A DNA stretch of 64,000 bases. Source: Xanthomonas codiaei. GTDB lineage: Bacteria > Pseudomonadota > Gammaproteobacteria > Xanthomonadales > Xanthomonadaceae. The stretch spans positions 107,929 to 171,928 of the forward strand of contig NZ_MDEC01000005.1 in NCBI RefSeq assembly GCF_002939785.1, given 5' to 3'. The first letter of the stretch is position 1. Every line of letters begins with the position of its first letter. The notes below the pieces were generated by a model. It had not been told where the DNA came from and did not search any database. It saw nothing but the letters and a program-made list of their open reading frames with translations. A program made the position numbers and the translations under genes. Positions 35,119 to 44,946 of this stretch are shown one piece after another.

Positions 35119-35146
35119 GGCGTGCCGGAGGAGGGTCCGGCACGCC
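35119..35146 (+). promoter_or_regulatory. Intercistronic hairpin between the aldehyde dehydrogenase and transporter genes
   Basis: GGCGTGCCGGA and TCCGGCACGCC form a perfect 11-bp stem with a 6-base loop, 25 bases after the stop codon. There is no T tract, so partial attenuation or mRNA protection is more likely than full termination. Confidence 0.6.
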
Positions 35147-35208
35147 AACCGCAGGCCCATTTGGAATACCGAAGCGCAGTGCGCTTCCATCGTCATAGGT
35201 GAGGAACG

Positions 35209-36603
35209 ATGATGGCTATCGATTCAAAAACGGTCGGTTCAACGACAGTCGGCGCACCGACGGTTCCGCGCAGGCGGTATCTGATCCTGTTGATGCTGTT
35301 CGTGGTGACCACGATCAACTATGCCGATCGCGCCACCTTGTCCATCGCCGGTTCTGCGGTCCAGGATGCACTGGGCATCGACGCGCTGCAGATGGGCTTC
35401 ATCTTCTCCGCGTTCGGCTGGGCCTATGTGGCCGGGCAGATTCCCGGCGGCTGGTTGCTCGATCGCTTCGGGTCGCGCCGCGTGTATGGCCTGTCGCTGC
35501 TGATCTGGTCGTTGTTCACCGCGTTGCAGGGCTTCATCGGCTGGGTGCCGGTGGCCTGGGCGGTGACCACGCTGTTCGTGCTGCGCTTTCTGGTGGGCAT
35601 TGCCGAAGCGCCGTCGTTCCCCGGCAACAGCCGTATCGTGGCGGCGTGGTTTCCCACCGCCGAGCGCGGCCTGGCCGCGTCCATCTTCAATTCCGCGCAG
35701 TACTTCGCCACGGTGGCGTTTGCGCCGCTGATGGGCTGGCTGGTGCATGCCTGGGGCTGGGAGCATGTGTTCCTGGTGATGGGCGGGGTGGGCATCCTGC
35801 TGGCATTGGTATGGCGCAAGACCATCTATGCCCCACGCGAACATCCGCGCCTGAGCGCGCAGGAGCTGGACTACATCCAGCGCAACGGCGCACTGGTGGA
35901 CATGGAGCAGGGCACCAAGCCCGGCAGCCAGCCCAAGGGCACGCAGTGGCATTACGCCAAGCAGTTGCTGTGCAACCGCATGCTGTTGGGCGTGTATATC
36001 GGCCAGTACTGCATCACCACGCTGACCTATTTCTTCCTGACCTGGTTCCCGGTGTACCTGGTCAAGGAGCGCGGCATGTCGATCCTGGAGGCGGGCTTTG
36101 TGGCCTCGTTGCCGGCGGTGTGCGGCTTTGTCGGCGGTGTGTTGGGCGGCTATGTGTCCGACCGCATGGTGCGGCGCGGGTACTCGCTTACCGTCTCGCG
36201 CAAGACGCCGATCGTGGTGGGCATGCTGATGTCGGTGACGATGATTGGCTGCAACTACGTGCAGGCCGAATGGATGGTGGTGGGGCTGATGGCGCTGGCC
36301 TTCTTCGGCAAGGGCATCGGTGCGCTCGGCTGGGCGGTGGTGGCCGATACCTCGCCCAAGGAAATCGCCGGCCTGTCCGGTGGCCTGTTCAACACCTTCG
36401 GCAACATCGCCGGCATCACCACGCCAATTGTCATTGGCTACATCGTCTCCACCACCGGCAGCTTCGAGTGGGCGCTGGTCTTTGTCGGGCTCAATGCGCT
36501 GCTGGCGGTGGTGTCCTATCTGTTCGTGGTCGGGCAAATCAAGCGCGTGGAACTGAAGGCCCCTCCGGGTGGCCCGGCCGCGCCCATGCCCGCATCGCGT
36601 TGA
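35209..36603 (+). CDS. gudP: MFS hexuronate/glucarate transporter
   Basis: A 464-residue inner-membrane MFS transporter of the anion:cation symporter family (GudP/GarP/ExuT type) with 12 predicted helices. After a 20-residue N-tail come [20 protein letters not shown] (helix 1, with the NYADR motif of the family), [14 protein letters not shown] (loop 2-3 motif) and the [15 protein letters not shown] signature. The central cytoplasmic loop lies near residues 200-245. Its place between catabolic genes argues for glucarate/galactarate uptake. An AGGAACG site precedes the ATG. Confidence 0.88.
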   Translation: MMAIDSKTVGSTTVGAPTVPRRRYLILLMLFVVTTINYADRATLSIAGSAVQDALGIDALQMGFIFSAFGWAYVAGQIPGGWLLDRFGSRRVYGLSLLIWSLFTALQGFIGWVPVAWAVTTLFVLRFLVGIAEAPSFPGNSRIVAAWFPTAERGLAASIFNSAQYFATVAFAPLMGWLVHAWGWEHVFLVMGGVGILLALVWRKTIYAPREHPRLSAQELDYIQRNGALVDMEQGTKPGSQPKGTQWHYAKQLLCNRMLLGVYIGQYCITTLTYFFLTWFPVYLVKERGMSILEAGFVASLPAVCGFVGGVLGGYVSDRMVRRGYSLTVSRKTPIVVGMLMSVTMIGCNYVQAEWMVVGLMALAFFGKGIGALGWAVVADTSPKEIAGLSGGLFNTFGNIAGITTPIVIGYIVSTTGSFEWALVFVGLNALLAVVSYLFVVGQIKRVELKAPPGGPAAPMPASR

Positions 36604-36622
36604 CCGTCTTCGGAGAGCCTTG

Positions 36623-37978
36623 ATGAACATCCATACTTCTGCTGCAGGCATCGGCGCCACGCCGCGCATCACCGACATCCGCGTGGTGCCGGTGGCCGGC
36701 CAGGACAGCATGCTGCTCAACCTCAGTGGCGCGCACGCGCCGTACTTCACCCGCAATGTCTTGGTGCTGCGCGATTCGTCCGGACGCACCGGCGTGGGCG
36801 AGGTGCCGGGCGGCGAGGCCATCGCCGGCCTGTTGAACGAGGCGGCCGCGCTGATTCGCGACCGTTCCATCGCCGACTACCAGCGCATCCTCAATCAGGT
36901 GCGCACCGCCTTCGCCGACCGCGACAGCGCCGGACGCGGCCTGCAGACCTTCGATCTGCGCATCACCATCCATGCGGTGACCGCCATCGAAGCGGCACTG
37001 CTGGACCTGCTCGGGCAGTTCCTGGATCAGCCGGTGGCCGCGCTGCTTGGCGAAGGCCAGCAACGCGATGCGGTAGACGTGTTGGGCTACCTGTTCTTCA
37101 TCGGCGACCGCCGCAAGACCGGCCTGGAATACCGCGACGGCAGCGCTGCCACCGATGCCTGGGAGGCCGTACGCGACCAGGAGGCACTGACGCCGTCCGC
37201 GGTGGTGCGGCTGGCCGAAGCGGCCTACGCCAGATACGGCTTCCGCGATTTCAAGCTCAAGGGCGGCGTGTTGCGTGGCGAAGACGAGATCGAGGCGATC
37301 CATGCGCTGCATGCGCGCTTTCCGCAGGCGCGCATTACCCTGGACCCCAACGGAGCGTGGTCGTTGGCACAGGCCATCGCGCTGTGTCGCGACATGCATG
37401 GCGTGATGGCCTATGCCGAGGACCCGTGCGGAGCCGAGCAGGGCTATTCCGGTCGCGAGGTCATGGCTGAATTCCGTCGCGCCACCGGCCTGCCGACGGC
37501 CACCAACATGATCGCCACCGACTGGCGCCAGATGGGTCACGCCATCCAGCTGCAGTCGGTGGATATTCCGCTGGCCGACCCGCATTTCTGGACGCTGCAA
37601 GGCTCGGTGCGGGTGGCGCAATTGTGCCGCGACTGGGGCCTGACCTGGGGCTCGCATTCCAACAACCATTTCGATATTTCGCTGGCGATGTTCACCCAAG
37701 TGGCCGCCGCCGCACCGGGGCGTGTCACCGCCATCGACACGCACTGGATCTGGCAGGACGGCCAACGCCTGACCCGCGATCCGCTACAGATCGAAGGTGG
37801 CCAGATCCAGGTGCCGGCAAAGCCCGGTCTGGGTGTCGAGCTCGATATGGATGCGCTGGAAGCGGCGCATCGCACTTATCAACGTCTGAGCCTGGGCGCG
37901 CGCGACGATGCCGCCGCCATGCAGGCGCTGATCCCCAACTGGACCTTCGACAACAAGCGGCCCTGCCTGGTGCGCTGA
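36623..37978 (+). CDS. gudD: Glucarate dehydratase
   Basis: An enolase-superfamily enzyme that converts D-glucarate to 5-keto-4-deoxyglucarate. The 451-residue product shows the KxK base pair as Lys211 and Lys213 ([10 protein letters not shown]), metal ligands in [16 protein letters not shown] and ATNMIATDW, and the [11 protein letters not shown] signature (about 343-353) that carries the catalytic His. ATG 36623 follows a GGAGAG site and the transporter stop by 19 bases. The length is the family norm. Confidence 0.95.
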   Translation: MNIHTSAAGIGATPRITDIRVVPVAGQDSMLLNLSGAHAPYFTRNVLVLRDSSGRTGVGEVPGGEAIAGLLNEAAALIRDRSIADYQRILNQVRTAFADRDSAGRGLQTFDLRITIHAVTAIEAALLDLLGQFLDQPVAALLGEGQQRDAVDVLGYLFFIGDRRKTGLEYRDGSAATDAWEAVRDQEALTPSAVVRLAEAAYARYGFRDFKLKGGVLRGEDEIEAIHALHARFPQARITLDPNGAWSLAQAIALCRDMHGVMAYAEDPCGAEQGYSGREVMAEFRRATGLPTATNMIATDWRQMGHAIQLQSVDIPLADPHFWTLQGSVRVAQLCRDWGLTWGSHSNNHFDISLAMFTQVAAAAPGRVTAIDTHWIWQDGQRLTRDPLQIEGGQIQVPAKPGLGVELDMDALEAAHRTYQRLSLGARDDAAAMQALIPNWTFDNKRPCLVR

Positions 37979-37987
37979 AGCGCCTTG

Positions 37988-38021
37988 ATGCACTGCTGCC
38001 GATGCACCGGCAGCAGTGCAT
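37988..38021 (+). promoter_or_regulatory. Intercistronic hairpin between gudD and the OprD gene
   Basis: ATGCACTGCTGCCG and CGGCAGCAGTGCAT form a perfect 14-bp stem with a 6-base loop, 9 bases after the gudD stop. There is no T tract. With the similar hairpin before gudP it brackets the gudP-gudD segment. Confidence 0.62.
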
Positions 38022-38055
38022 GACCGCCAGTTCACCGCAGCTGGAGAACCGAGCA

Positions 38056-39327
38056 ATGAAAAGCGTGATGGCAATCAGCAGCGTTGCGCTGCTGGCGGTC
38101 GGCGTGGCCGGGCGTGCGCGTGCGCAACAGCCCGATGAGGGATTCTGGAATGGCGCCACGGCCGAGGTCACCGCACTCAATTTCTATTACAACCGCGACT
38201 TCCGCAGTGGCCAAGGGCAGGGCAAGCGGGCCGAATGGGCGCAAGGCTTTGTGATCGATGCCAGGAGCGGCTATACCCGCGGCCCCGTCGGCGCGGGACT
38301 GGACCTGCTGGGTATCGGCGATTTCAAGCTCGATGGCGTGCGTGCCGAAGGCGGCACCGGCCTGCTGCCCAACAACGACGACGGCACCGCGCAGCATGCA
38401 TTGGTGCGGGTGGCACCGACGCTCAAGCTGCGCGCCTCGCGGACCGAATTGAAATGGGGCAGCTTCATTCCCAACGAGCCGCTGGTGCGTGCCAGCATCA
38501 CCCGCATCATGCCGGAGACGTTTCAGGGCGTGACCCTGGAATCCAAGGATGTGCCCAAGCTCGACCTGCTGCTCGCCCGCTTCACCAGTGCCTGGTATCG
38601 CGACGGCGATTCGCGCGTGCCGATCACCCTGACCAACAAGAACCGTCGTTTTCTCGGGACGCCGGATTCGGATGCGTTCAATCTGGTCTCGGCGACCTAT
38701 ACGCTGGCCCCGACTACCCAGCTGCGTTATCAGGGCGCGTTGATGGAAGACATCTACCGCCAGCAGCTGTACAACCTGATCCAGACCCAGATGTTCGGCA
38801 AGGACCGTCTGCGCGTGGATCTGCGCTATTTCCGCACCGACGATGTCGGCCAGTCGCGCGCCGGCCCGATCGACAACCGCATGTTCAGCAGCATGGTGTC
38901 CTGGCGCACCGGTGGTCATGAATTCGGTGCCGGCTATCAGAAGCTGTCCGGACCCAGCGCCATGCCATGGCCCGGTGGCACCGACGGCAACGTCTTCAAC
39001 TGGACCTTCATCAACGACTTCCTCGAACGCGGCGAGCGCAGCTGGCAGCTGCGTTACAGCATCGATGGCGACAGCATCGGCATTCCCGGCCTCAGCGTCA
39101 TGGCGCGCTACATCAGCGGCGACAATGCACGGCCGGCGACATATGCCGGCGAAGGCCGCGAATGGGCGCGCGATGTGCTGACCACCTATCAGTTCCAGAG
39201 CGAACGCTTCAAGCATCTGAGCCTGATCTGGTTCAACGGCACCTTTCGCTCCAACTACCAGCGCAATGTCGATGAAAACCGCTTGATCCTGCAGTACCGG
39301 CGCCAGTTCGACAGCCCCGACCGGTAA
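38056..39327 (+). CDS. OprD-family outer-membrane porin
   Basis: A 423-residue outer-membrane porin of the OprD family. The signal peptide covers about residues 1-23 (ending GRARA before QQPDEG). The mature part starts with a strand that includes EVTALNFYYNRDFR, as in OprD proteins, and has repeated amphipathic strands such as LRVDLRYFRTDDVGQS and WQLRYSIDGDSIGIPGL. It ends RLILQYRRQFDSPDR rather than in a plain aromatic residue. Its position implies specificity for glucarate, galactarate or other acidic sugars. Confidence 0.88.
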   Translation: MKSVMAISSVALLAVGVAGRARAQQPDEGFWNGATAEVTALNFYYNRDFRSGQGQGKRAEWAQGFVIDARSGYTRGPVGAGLDLLGIGDFKLDGVRAEGGTGLLPNNDDGTAQHALVRVAPTLKLRASRTELKWGSFIPNEPLVRASITRIMPETFQGVTLESKDVPKLDLLLARFTSAWYRDGDSRVPITLTNKNRRFLGTPDSDAFNLVSATYTLAPTTQLRYQGALMEDIYRQQLYNLIQTQMFGKDRLRVDLRYFRTDDVGQSRAGPIDNRMFSSMVSWRTGGHEFGAGYQKLSGPSAMPWPGGTDGNVFNWTFINDFLERGERSWQLRYSIDGDSIGIPGLSVMARYISGDNARPATYAGEGREWARDVLTTYQFQSERFKHLSLIWFNGTFRSNYQRNVDENRLILQYRRQFDSPDR

Positions 39328-39363
39328 TGCATTCCACCCCATGTTCTGCAAGGTAGCCCCGTG

Positions 39364-40905
39364 ATGTCCGCAACCCAGCACGCCATGCCCTGGCTCAGCA
39401 TCCGCGCCCATGCGCGCGACAACGTCGCCATTGTCGTCAACGATGGCGGTGCGCCTGCCGGCGCCGCTTTTCCGGATGGGGTGAGCGCCACCGAGCACAT
39501 TCCGCAGGGCCACAAGATGGCGCTGCTGGACCTGCCTGCCGGCGCGCCGGTGATCCGCCTGGGCGCAGTGATCGGCACCGCCAATGCCGCCATCGCGCGT
39601 GGCGCCTGGGTCAGCGAGCAACTGCTGGCGATGCCCGAGGCCCCCGAACTGGCCACGCTGGATCTGGCGTTGCACCCGGCACCAGAGCCCGAGCCGCTGC
39701 AGGGCTACACCTTCCAGGGTTACCGCAACCGCGATGGCAGCGTGGGCACGCGCAATATCCTGGGCATCATGACCAGCGTGCAGTGCGTGGTCGGCGTGCT
39801 CGGGCACGCTGTGGAGCGCATTCGTGCCGAATTGCTGCCCAGGTACCCGCATGTCGACGATGTGGTGGCGGTCAACCACGTCTACGGCTGCGGCGTGGCG
39901 ATCACCGCGCCGGAGGCCATCATTCCCATCCGCACGCTGCGCAATATCGCGCGCAGCCCCAACTTCGGCGGGCAGGCGCTGATCGTGGGCCTGGGCTGCG
40001 AGAAGCTTGCGCCGGAGCGCCTGTTGCCCGACGACGCCAGCGACGACGACAGCGGCGTGTATCGCCTGCAGCAAGCCAGCCTGGGCTTTGCCGACATGGT
40101 GGGTTCGATCATGGCCATGGCCGAAGAACGCCTGCGCCATCTGGACCTGCGCCGCCGCGAAACCGTGCCGGCCAGCGAACTGGTGGTGGGCATGCAATGC
40201 GGCGGCAGCGACGCGTTTTCCGGCGTCACCGCCAACCCGGGCCTGGGCGTGGCCGCCGACCTGCTGGTGCGTGCCGGCGCCACGGTGATGTTTTCGGAAA
40301 ACACCGAAGTGCGCGACGGCATCCATCTGCTGGTGCCACGCGCGGCCAATGCGGACGTGGCCAAGGCGCTGGTCCGCGAGATGGCCTGGTACGACGCCTA
40401 TCTGGCGCGCGGGCAGGCCGATCGCAGCGCCAACACCACCCCGGGCAACAAGAAGGGTGGGCTGGCCAATATCGTGGAGAAGGCGATGGGCTCGATCGCC
40501 AAGTCCGGCTCCTCGGCGATCAACGGCGTGGTGCCACCCGGCGAGCGCGTCAAGGGGCGCGGCTTGCAGTATTGCGCCACACCGGCCAGCGATTTCGTCT
40601 GCGGCACGCTGCAGGTGGCTGCCGGCATGAACCTGCATGTGTTCACCACCGGCCGCGGCACCCCGTACGGCCTGGGCATGGTGCCGGTGATCAAGGTGGC
40701 CACCCGCAGCGAGCTGGCGCAGCGCTGGTCCGACCTGATGGACATCGACGCCGGCGGCGTGGCCACCGGCGCCAAGACGCTGGAGCAATTGGGCTGGGAG
40801 CTGTTCCGGCGCTACCTGGACGTGGCCAGCGGCCAACCCACCTGGACCGAGCGGCATCGCCTGCACAACGATCTGGCCTTGTTCAACCCGGCGCCGATTA
40901 CCTAG
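39364..40905 (+). CDS. garD: Galactarate dehydratase
   Basis: GarD converts galactarate to 5-keto-4-deoxyglucarate, which joins the gudD product. The product has 513 residues from ATG 39364 (a GTG directly before it is an alternative). The N-terminal SAF-like domain ([11 protein letters not shown], about 42-52) and the UxaA-type C-terminal domain ([41 protein letters not shown]) are both present. It is the last gene of the operon. The 340 bases that follow hold a degenerate repeat and the ridA promoter. Confidence 0.93.
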   Translation: MSATQHAMPWLSIRAHARDNVAIVVNDGGAPAGAAFPDGVSATEHIPQGHKMALLDLPAGAPVIRLGAVIGTANAAIARGAWVSEQLLAMPEAPELATLDLALHPAPEPEPLQGYTFQGYRNRDGSVGTRNILGIMTSVQCVVGVLGHAVERIRAELLPRYPHVDDVVAVNHVYGCGVAITAPEAIIPIRTLRNIARSPNFGGQALIVGLGCEKLAPERLLPDDASDDDSGVYRLQQASLGFADMVGSIMAMAEERLRHLDLRRRETVPASELVVGMQCGGSDAFSGVTANPGLGVAADLLVRAGATVMFSENTEVRDGIHLLVPRAANADVAKALVREMAWYDAYLARGQADRSANTTPGNKKGGLANIVEKAMGSIAKSGSSAINGVVPPGERVKGRGLQYCATPASDFVCGTLQVAAGMNLHVFTTGRGTPYGLGMVPVIKVATRSELAQRWSDLMDIDAGGVATGAKTLEQLGWELFRRYLDVASGQPTWTERHRLHNDLALFNPAPIT

Positions 40906-41010
40906 TTTGGCGCTCTCTCACGCGAGAAGGCGCGCCTGCCTTCTCCCCTCGGGACATTGTCCTCCTTCATGGGGGAGAGAGTGCCCCGGAGCGGCGAATG
41001 AGGGGACGGG
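40906..41010. repeat. Probable degenerate Xanthomonas intergenic repeat
   Basis: The stretch includes CTCACGCGAGAAGGCGCGCC, CCTTCTCCCCTCGGGA and GGGGGAGAGAGTGCCCCGGA with partly complementary purine- and pyrimidine-rich arms, a pattern I recall from dispersed Xanthomonas intergenic sequences. I cannot verify a second copy within this window. In 41011-41245 only the ridA promoter region is seen. Confidence 0.35.
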
Positions 41011-41245
41011 CGAAGCCTCACGCACTACGTCACACAGCGTCCAACAGCGCACACCGACCGCCGCACCGAAGCCATCGCGGGCAGGCGAAAGCCAGCAGCA
41101 ACCGACACCACGGCGACACACCCAATCCACCGGGCAACGCGGTGTACCGCCACCACCGAGGCCAGCGTGCCGTCACCGCGCATTCGCCCGTCCACGGCAT
41201 GCGCCGATACAATGCGCGCTCGTTTTCAGTGTTGACGGAGTTCCC

Positions 41246-41626
41246 ATGTCCCAGATCATCCACACCGACCAGGCGCCTGCCGCCATCGGTCCGTACTCTC
41301 AGGCCGTGCGTGCCGGCAACACCGTGTATTTCTCCGGCCAGATTCCGCTGGACCCGGCCACCGGCGAGATCGTGCCCGGCGATATCGGCGCGCAGGCGCG
41401 CCGCGCGTTCGACAACCTCAAGGCCGTGGCCGAAGCGGCCGGCGGCTCGCTCGACAAGATCGTGCGGCTGGGCCTGTACCTGACCGACCTGGGCCAGTTC
41501 GCCGCCGTCAACGCGGTGATGCAGGAGTATTTCCAGGCCCCGTTCCCGGCCCGCTCCACCATCGAGGTCTCCGGCCTGCCCAAGGGCGCCGGCTTCGAAG
41601 TCGATGCGGTGATGGTGCTCGACTGA
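41246..41626 (+). CDS. ridA: RidA family enamine/imine deaminase
   Basis: RidA hydrolyses reactive 2-aminoacrylate and similar enamines. The 126-residue product has the family landmarks APAAIGPYSQAV (10-21), VYFSGQIPLDPATGEI, the NLKAVAEAAGGSL helix and the Arg of ARSTIEVSGLPKGAGFEVD that binds the carboxylate. A TACAAT hexamer at 41208-41213 is a good -10 with only a weak -35. ridA next to spoT and upstream of recG is known in other gammaproteobacteria; here the glucarate operon lies between spoT and ridA. Confidence 0.95.
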   Translation: MSQIIHTDQAPAAIGPYSQAVRAGNTVYFSGQIPLDPATGEIVPGDIGAQARRAFDNLKAVAEAAGGSLDKIVRLGLYLTDLGQFAAVNAVMQEYFQAPFPARSTIEVSGLPKGAGFEVDAVMVLD

Positions 41627-41656
41627 TCCCGTCCGGCTGATCGGTCCCGATCCGTC

Positions 41657-43798
41657 GTGCCGCGCGCACCCGTCGCAACGCCCAGCCTGGCCGTCGCCGG
41701 CCAGGCGGCGCTGTCCAGCCTGCCCGGCGTCGGCCCCAAGGTGGCCGAGAAGTTCGCCGCGCGCGGCATCGTGAGCGTGCAGGATCTGTGGCTGCACCTG
41801 CCGCTGCGGTATGAAGACCGCACCCGCCTGACCACCATCGCGCAGCTTCAAAGCGGCGTGCCGGCGCAGATCGAAGGGCGGGTGGATGCAGTGGAGCGCG
41901 GCTTCCGCTTCCGCCCGGTGTTGCGCGTGGCAGTCTCGGACGATTCGCACGGCAGCGTGGTGCTGCGCTTCTTCCATTTCCGCGCCGCGCAGGTGGCGCA
42001 GTTCGCCGTCGGCACGCGGGTGCGGGTGTTCGGCACGCCCAAACCCGGCCAGCACGGCTGGGAAATCGTGCATCCCAGCTACCGGGTGCTCGCGCCGGGC
42101 GAGGATGCCGGCTTGGGCGACAGCCTGGACCCGGTCTATCCGGTGCTCGAAGGCGTTGGCCCGGCCACGTTGCGCAAGCTCATCGGCCAGGCGCTGGAGC
42201 GGCTGCCGCCGGAGGCCGCACTGGAATTGCTGCCCCCGCACTGGCTGCAGGACCAGCAGCTGCCCTCGCTGCGTGCGGCCTTGCTGACCATGCATCGCCC
42301 GCCGGTCGGCACCGATCCGCAGCAGCTGCTTGCGGGCGGGCATCCGGCCCAGCAGCGTCTGGCGCTGGAAGAACTGCTGGCGCATCAACTCAGCCTGCGC
42401 CGCCAGCGCATCGCCCTGCAGCGTTTCCGTGCCCCGCAATTGCGCGGCGGCCGCCTGGTGCAGCACCTGCGCAAGGCATTGCCGTTCCAGCTCACCGGCG
42501 CGCAGCAGCGCGTGTTCGAGCAGATTGCGCACGACCTCGCGCAAGCCTCGCCGATGCTGCGGCTGGTGCAGGGCGATGTCGGCAGCGGCAAGACCGTGGT
42601 GGCTGCCCTGGCGGCGATGCTGGCGGTGGAGCAGGGCAAGCAGGTGGCCCTGGCCGCGCCCACCGAACTGCTGGCCGAGCAACACCTGAGCAACCTGCGC
42701 GGTTGGCTGGAGCCGCTGGGCATCCGCATCGTCTGGCTGGCCGGCAAGGTCACCGGCAAGGCGCGCGCCGCAGCCATGGCCGAGGTCGCCTCCGGCCAGG
42801 CGCAGGTGGTGGTCGGCACGCATGCCCTGATGCAGGAGGCGGTGGTCTTCCACGACCTGGCGCTTGCCATCATCGACGAGCAGCACCGTTTCGGCGTGCA
42901 TCAGCGCCTGGCGCTGCGCGACAAGGGCGCGGCGGCCGGCAGCGTGCCGCACCAGCTGGTGATGACCGCCACCCCGATTCCGCGCACGCTGGCGATGTCC
43001 ACCTATGCGGATCTGGACGTCTCGGCCATCGACGAACTGCCGCCCGGCCGCACCCCGGTGCAGACCATCGTGCTGAGCGCCGAACGCCGCCCCGAACTGG
43101 TCGAACGCATCCGCGCCGCCTGCGCCGAAGGCCGCCAGGCGTACTGGGTGTGCACGTTGATCGAGGAAAGCGAAGAGCCCGAAAAAGGTGCGCCGAGCGG
43201 GCCGCCGCGCATCGAAGCGCAGGCCGCGCAGGTCACCTACGAGGCCTTGTCGGCGCAGTTGCCGGGCGTGCGCGTCGCGCTGGTGCACGGGCGCATGAAG
43301 CCGGCCGAGAAGCAGCAGGCCATGCTCGATTTCAAGCAGGGCCGCAGCGACCTGCTGGTGGCCACCACCGTGATCGAAGTCGGCGTGGACGTGCCCAATG
43401 CCTCGCTGATGATCATCGAGAACGCCGAGCGTCTGGGCCTTGCCCAGTTGCATCAGCTGCGCGGCCGGGTCGGCCGTGGCGCGGCGGCGTCCAGTTGCGT
43501 GCTGCTGTACCAGGGACCGCTGTCGCTGATGGCGCGCCAGCGCCTGGAAACCATGCGCCAGACCAACGATGGCTTCGTGATCGCGGAGAAGGATCTGGAA
43601 CTGCGTGGGCCGGGCGAGTTGCTGGGCACGCGCCAGACCGGCCTGGCCAGTTTCCGCATCGCCGACCTGGCCCGGGACGCCGGCCTGCTGCCGCGCGTGC
43701 AGGTCCTGGCCGAGCGCCTGCTGGCCGAGGCGCCGGAGATCGCCGACCGCGTCGTGGCGCGCTGGATCGGTGGCGCGGTGCGGTATGCGGCCGCTTGA
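41657..43798 (+). CDS. recG: ATP-dependent DNA helicase RecG
   Basis: RecG remodels stalled replication forks and Holliday junctions. The 713-residue product begins with GTG at 41657. The N-terminal wedge domain includes LPGVGPKVAEKFAARGI and the OB-fold; helicase motifs are Walker A GDVGSGKT (306-313), DEQH (407-410), TATPIPRTLAM, and the C-terminal TTVIEVGVDVPNA and QLRGRVGRG. It starts 30 bases after ridA and is probably co-transcribed with it. Confidence 0.95.
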   Translation: MPRAPVATPSLAVAGQAALSSLPGVGPKVAEKFAARGIVSVQDLWLHLPLRYEDRTRLTTIAQLQSGVPAQIEGRVDAVERGFRFRPVLRVAVSDDSHGSVVLRFFHFRAAQVAQFAVGTRVRVFGTPKPGQHGWEIVHPSYRVLAPGEDAGLGDSLDPVYPVLEGVGPATLRKLIGQALERLPPEAALELLPPHWLQDQQLPSLRAALLTMHRPPVGTDPQQLLAGGHPAQQRLALEELLAHQLSLRRQRIALQRFRAPQLRGGRLVQHLRKALPFQLTGAQQRVFEQIAHDLAQASPMLRLVQGDVGSGKTVVAALAAMLAVEQGKQVALAAPTELLAEQHLSNLRGWLEPLGIRIVWLAGKVTGKARAAAMAEVASGQAQVVVGTHALMQEAVVFHDLALAIIDEQHRFGVHQRLALRDKGAAAGSVPHQLVMTATPIPRTLAMSTYADLDVSAIDELPPGRTPVQTIVLSAERRPELVERIRAACAEGRQAYWVCTLIEESEEPEKGAPSGPPRIEAQAAQVTYEALSAQLPGVRVALVHGRMKPAEKQQAMLDFKQGRSDLLVATTVIEVGVDVPNASLMIIENAERLGLAQLHQLRGRVGRGAAASSCVLLYQGPLSLMARQRLETMRQTNDGFVIAEKDLELRGPGELLGTRQTGLASFRIADLARDAGLLPRVQVLAERLLAEAPEIADRVVARWIGGAVRYAAA

Positions 43799-43802
43799 GC
43801 GG

Positions 43803-43936
43803 CGGGGATTGGGGAATCGGGATTGGGGATTTGTCAAAGCGGGGTTGCTGCGACCTGGACGTCCCCGGAATTCGCGCGGCTCGCCGATCCTTGCGAAGAT
43901 GCCGCAACGAATCCCGAATGCCCACTCTCCAATCCC
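43803..43936. repeat. GGGATTC-type inverted-repeat element between recG and the nucleoside hydrolase gene
   Basis: Begins 5 bases after the recG stop with GGGGATTGGGGAATCGGGAT and ends with CGAATCCCGAATGCCC and CTCCAATCCC immediately before the ATG of the next gene. The middle about 70 bases differ from other copies. The right arm occupies the ribosome-binding region of the nucleoside hydrolase gene, so no normal Shine-Dalgarno sequence is present there. Confidence 0.72.
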
Positions 43937-44875
43937 ATGACAAAAAGAATACCGCTGCTGATCGATACCGACCCGGGCGTGGACGACGCGCTGGCGTTGC
44001 TGATGGCCTTCAACGACAGCCGCCACGAGGTGGTCGGGCTGACCATCGCGGCCGGCAACGTGGGCCTGGAGCACACAGTGCGCAACGCCTTGAAGGTCTG
44101 CGAGATCGCCGGCCGCGACGATGTGCCGGTGTATGCCGGTTGCCCACAGCCGCTGCTGCATCCCTCGGTGGACGCGGCGCACGTGCACGGCATCGATGGC
44201 TTCGGTGATGTGGGTCTGGCGCCGGCCACGCGCACTGCCGAGGCCGAGCATGCGGCACTCGCCATCCTGCGCCTGTCGCACGAACATGCCGGCGAGCTGT
44301 TGCTGGTGGCGCTCGGCCCGCTGACCAATCTTGCGCTGGCGCTGACCCTGGACCCGACCCTGCCACAGCGCGTGGCGCGGCTGGTGGTGATGGGCGGGGC
44401 ACTGACCGGGCACGGCAACATCACTCCGGCGGCCGAATTCAACATCGGCTTCGACCCGGAGGCGGCGCACATCGTGTTCCGCGGCTTTCCGACCTTCGAC
44501 GTGGCCGATTGGGAAGCCACCATCGCGCACGGCCTGCTGCACCGGGACGTGGAGCAGTGGCTGGCCGCCGATTCGGCCCGCGCCCGCTTCTACGAGGAAA
44601 TCTCGCGCAAGACCCGGCTCTGGTCCGAGGACAGCCGCGGCGAGTACTGGTATGCGGCCGATGCGCTGGCGATGGCGTTCGCCCTGCACCCGGACGGTGC
44701 CCGGCGCCTGGAGCAGCGCCCGGTGCATATCGAACTATCCGGCACCCACACCCGCGGCATGACCCTGGTGGACTGGAACCGGCAGGGCGGCGCGCCCGAC
44801 AATTGCAACCTGTTGCTGGAGTACGACCGCCAGCGGTTCTATGGGCTGGTCGGCGCGGCGCTGGCGGCCGGCTAG
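43937..44875 (+). CDS. Inosine-uridine preferring nucleoside hydrolase family protein
   Basis: A 312-residue nucleoside N-ribohydrolase that would release the base and ribose from nucleosides. The calcium-binding signature is DTDPGVDDA (10-18) near the N-terminus; [34 protein letters not shown] and the late Asp in AADALAMAF complete the active site. There is no signal peptide, so it is cytoplasmic. Substrate preference among purine and pyrimidine nucleosides is not predictable here. Confidence 0.92.
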   Translation: MTKRIPLLIDTDPGVDDALALLMAFNDSRHEVVGLTIAAGNVGLEHTVRNALKVCEIAGRDDVPVYAGCPQPLLHPSVDAAHVHGIDGFGDVGLAPATRTAEAEHAALAILRLSHEHAGELLLVALGPLTNLALALTLDPTLPQRVARLVVMGGALTGHGNITPAAEFNIGFDPEAAHIVFRGFPTFDVADWEATIAHGLLHRDVEQWLAADSARARFYEEISRKTRLWSEDSRGEYWYAADALAMAFALHPDGARRLEQRPVHIELSGTHTRGMTLVDWNRQGGAPDNCNLLLEYDRQRFYGLVGAALAAG

Positions 44876-44882
44876 GGCGATC

Positions 44883-44912
44883 TTGCGCCGGCTGCCTGCA
44901 GGCCGCTATAAT
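44883..44912 (+). promoter_or_regulatory. Predicted sigma-70 promoter of the L31 gene
   Basis: TTGCGC (44883-44888) and a perfect TATAAT (44907-44912) are 18 bases apart. The start would be near 44919, giving a short leader of about 28 bases. Confidence 0.72.
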
Positions 44913-44946
44913 GCCCGGCTTATCCAGGCAGCCCGGCGCCAAGTCC

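Noticed and set aside
38032-40866. 944-residue open frame on the minus strand across the OprD gene and garD
   Set aside because: Antisense to two conserved genes; no recognisable domain.
41030-44728. 1232-residue open frame on the minus strand across ridA, recG and the nucleoside hydrolase gene
   Set aside because: Antisense to three conserved genes; no family motif and shadow-type composition.
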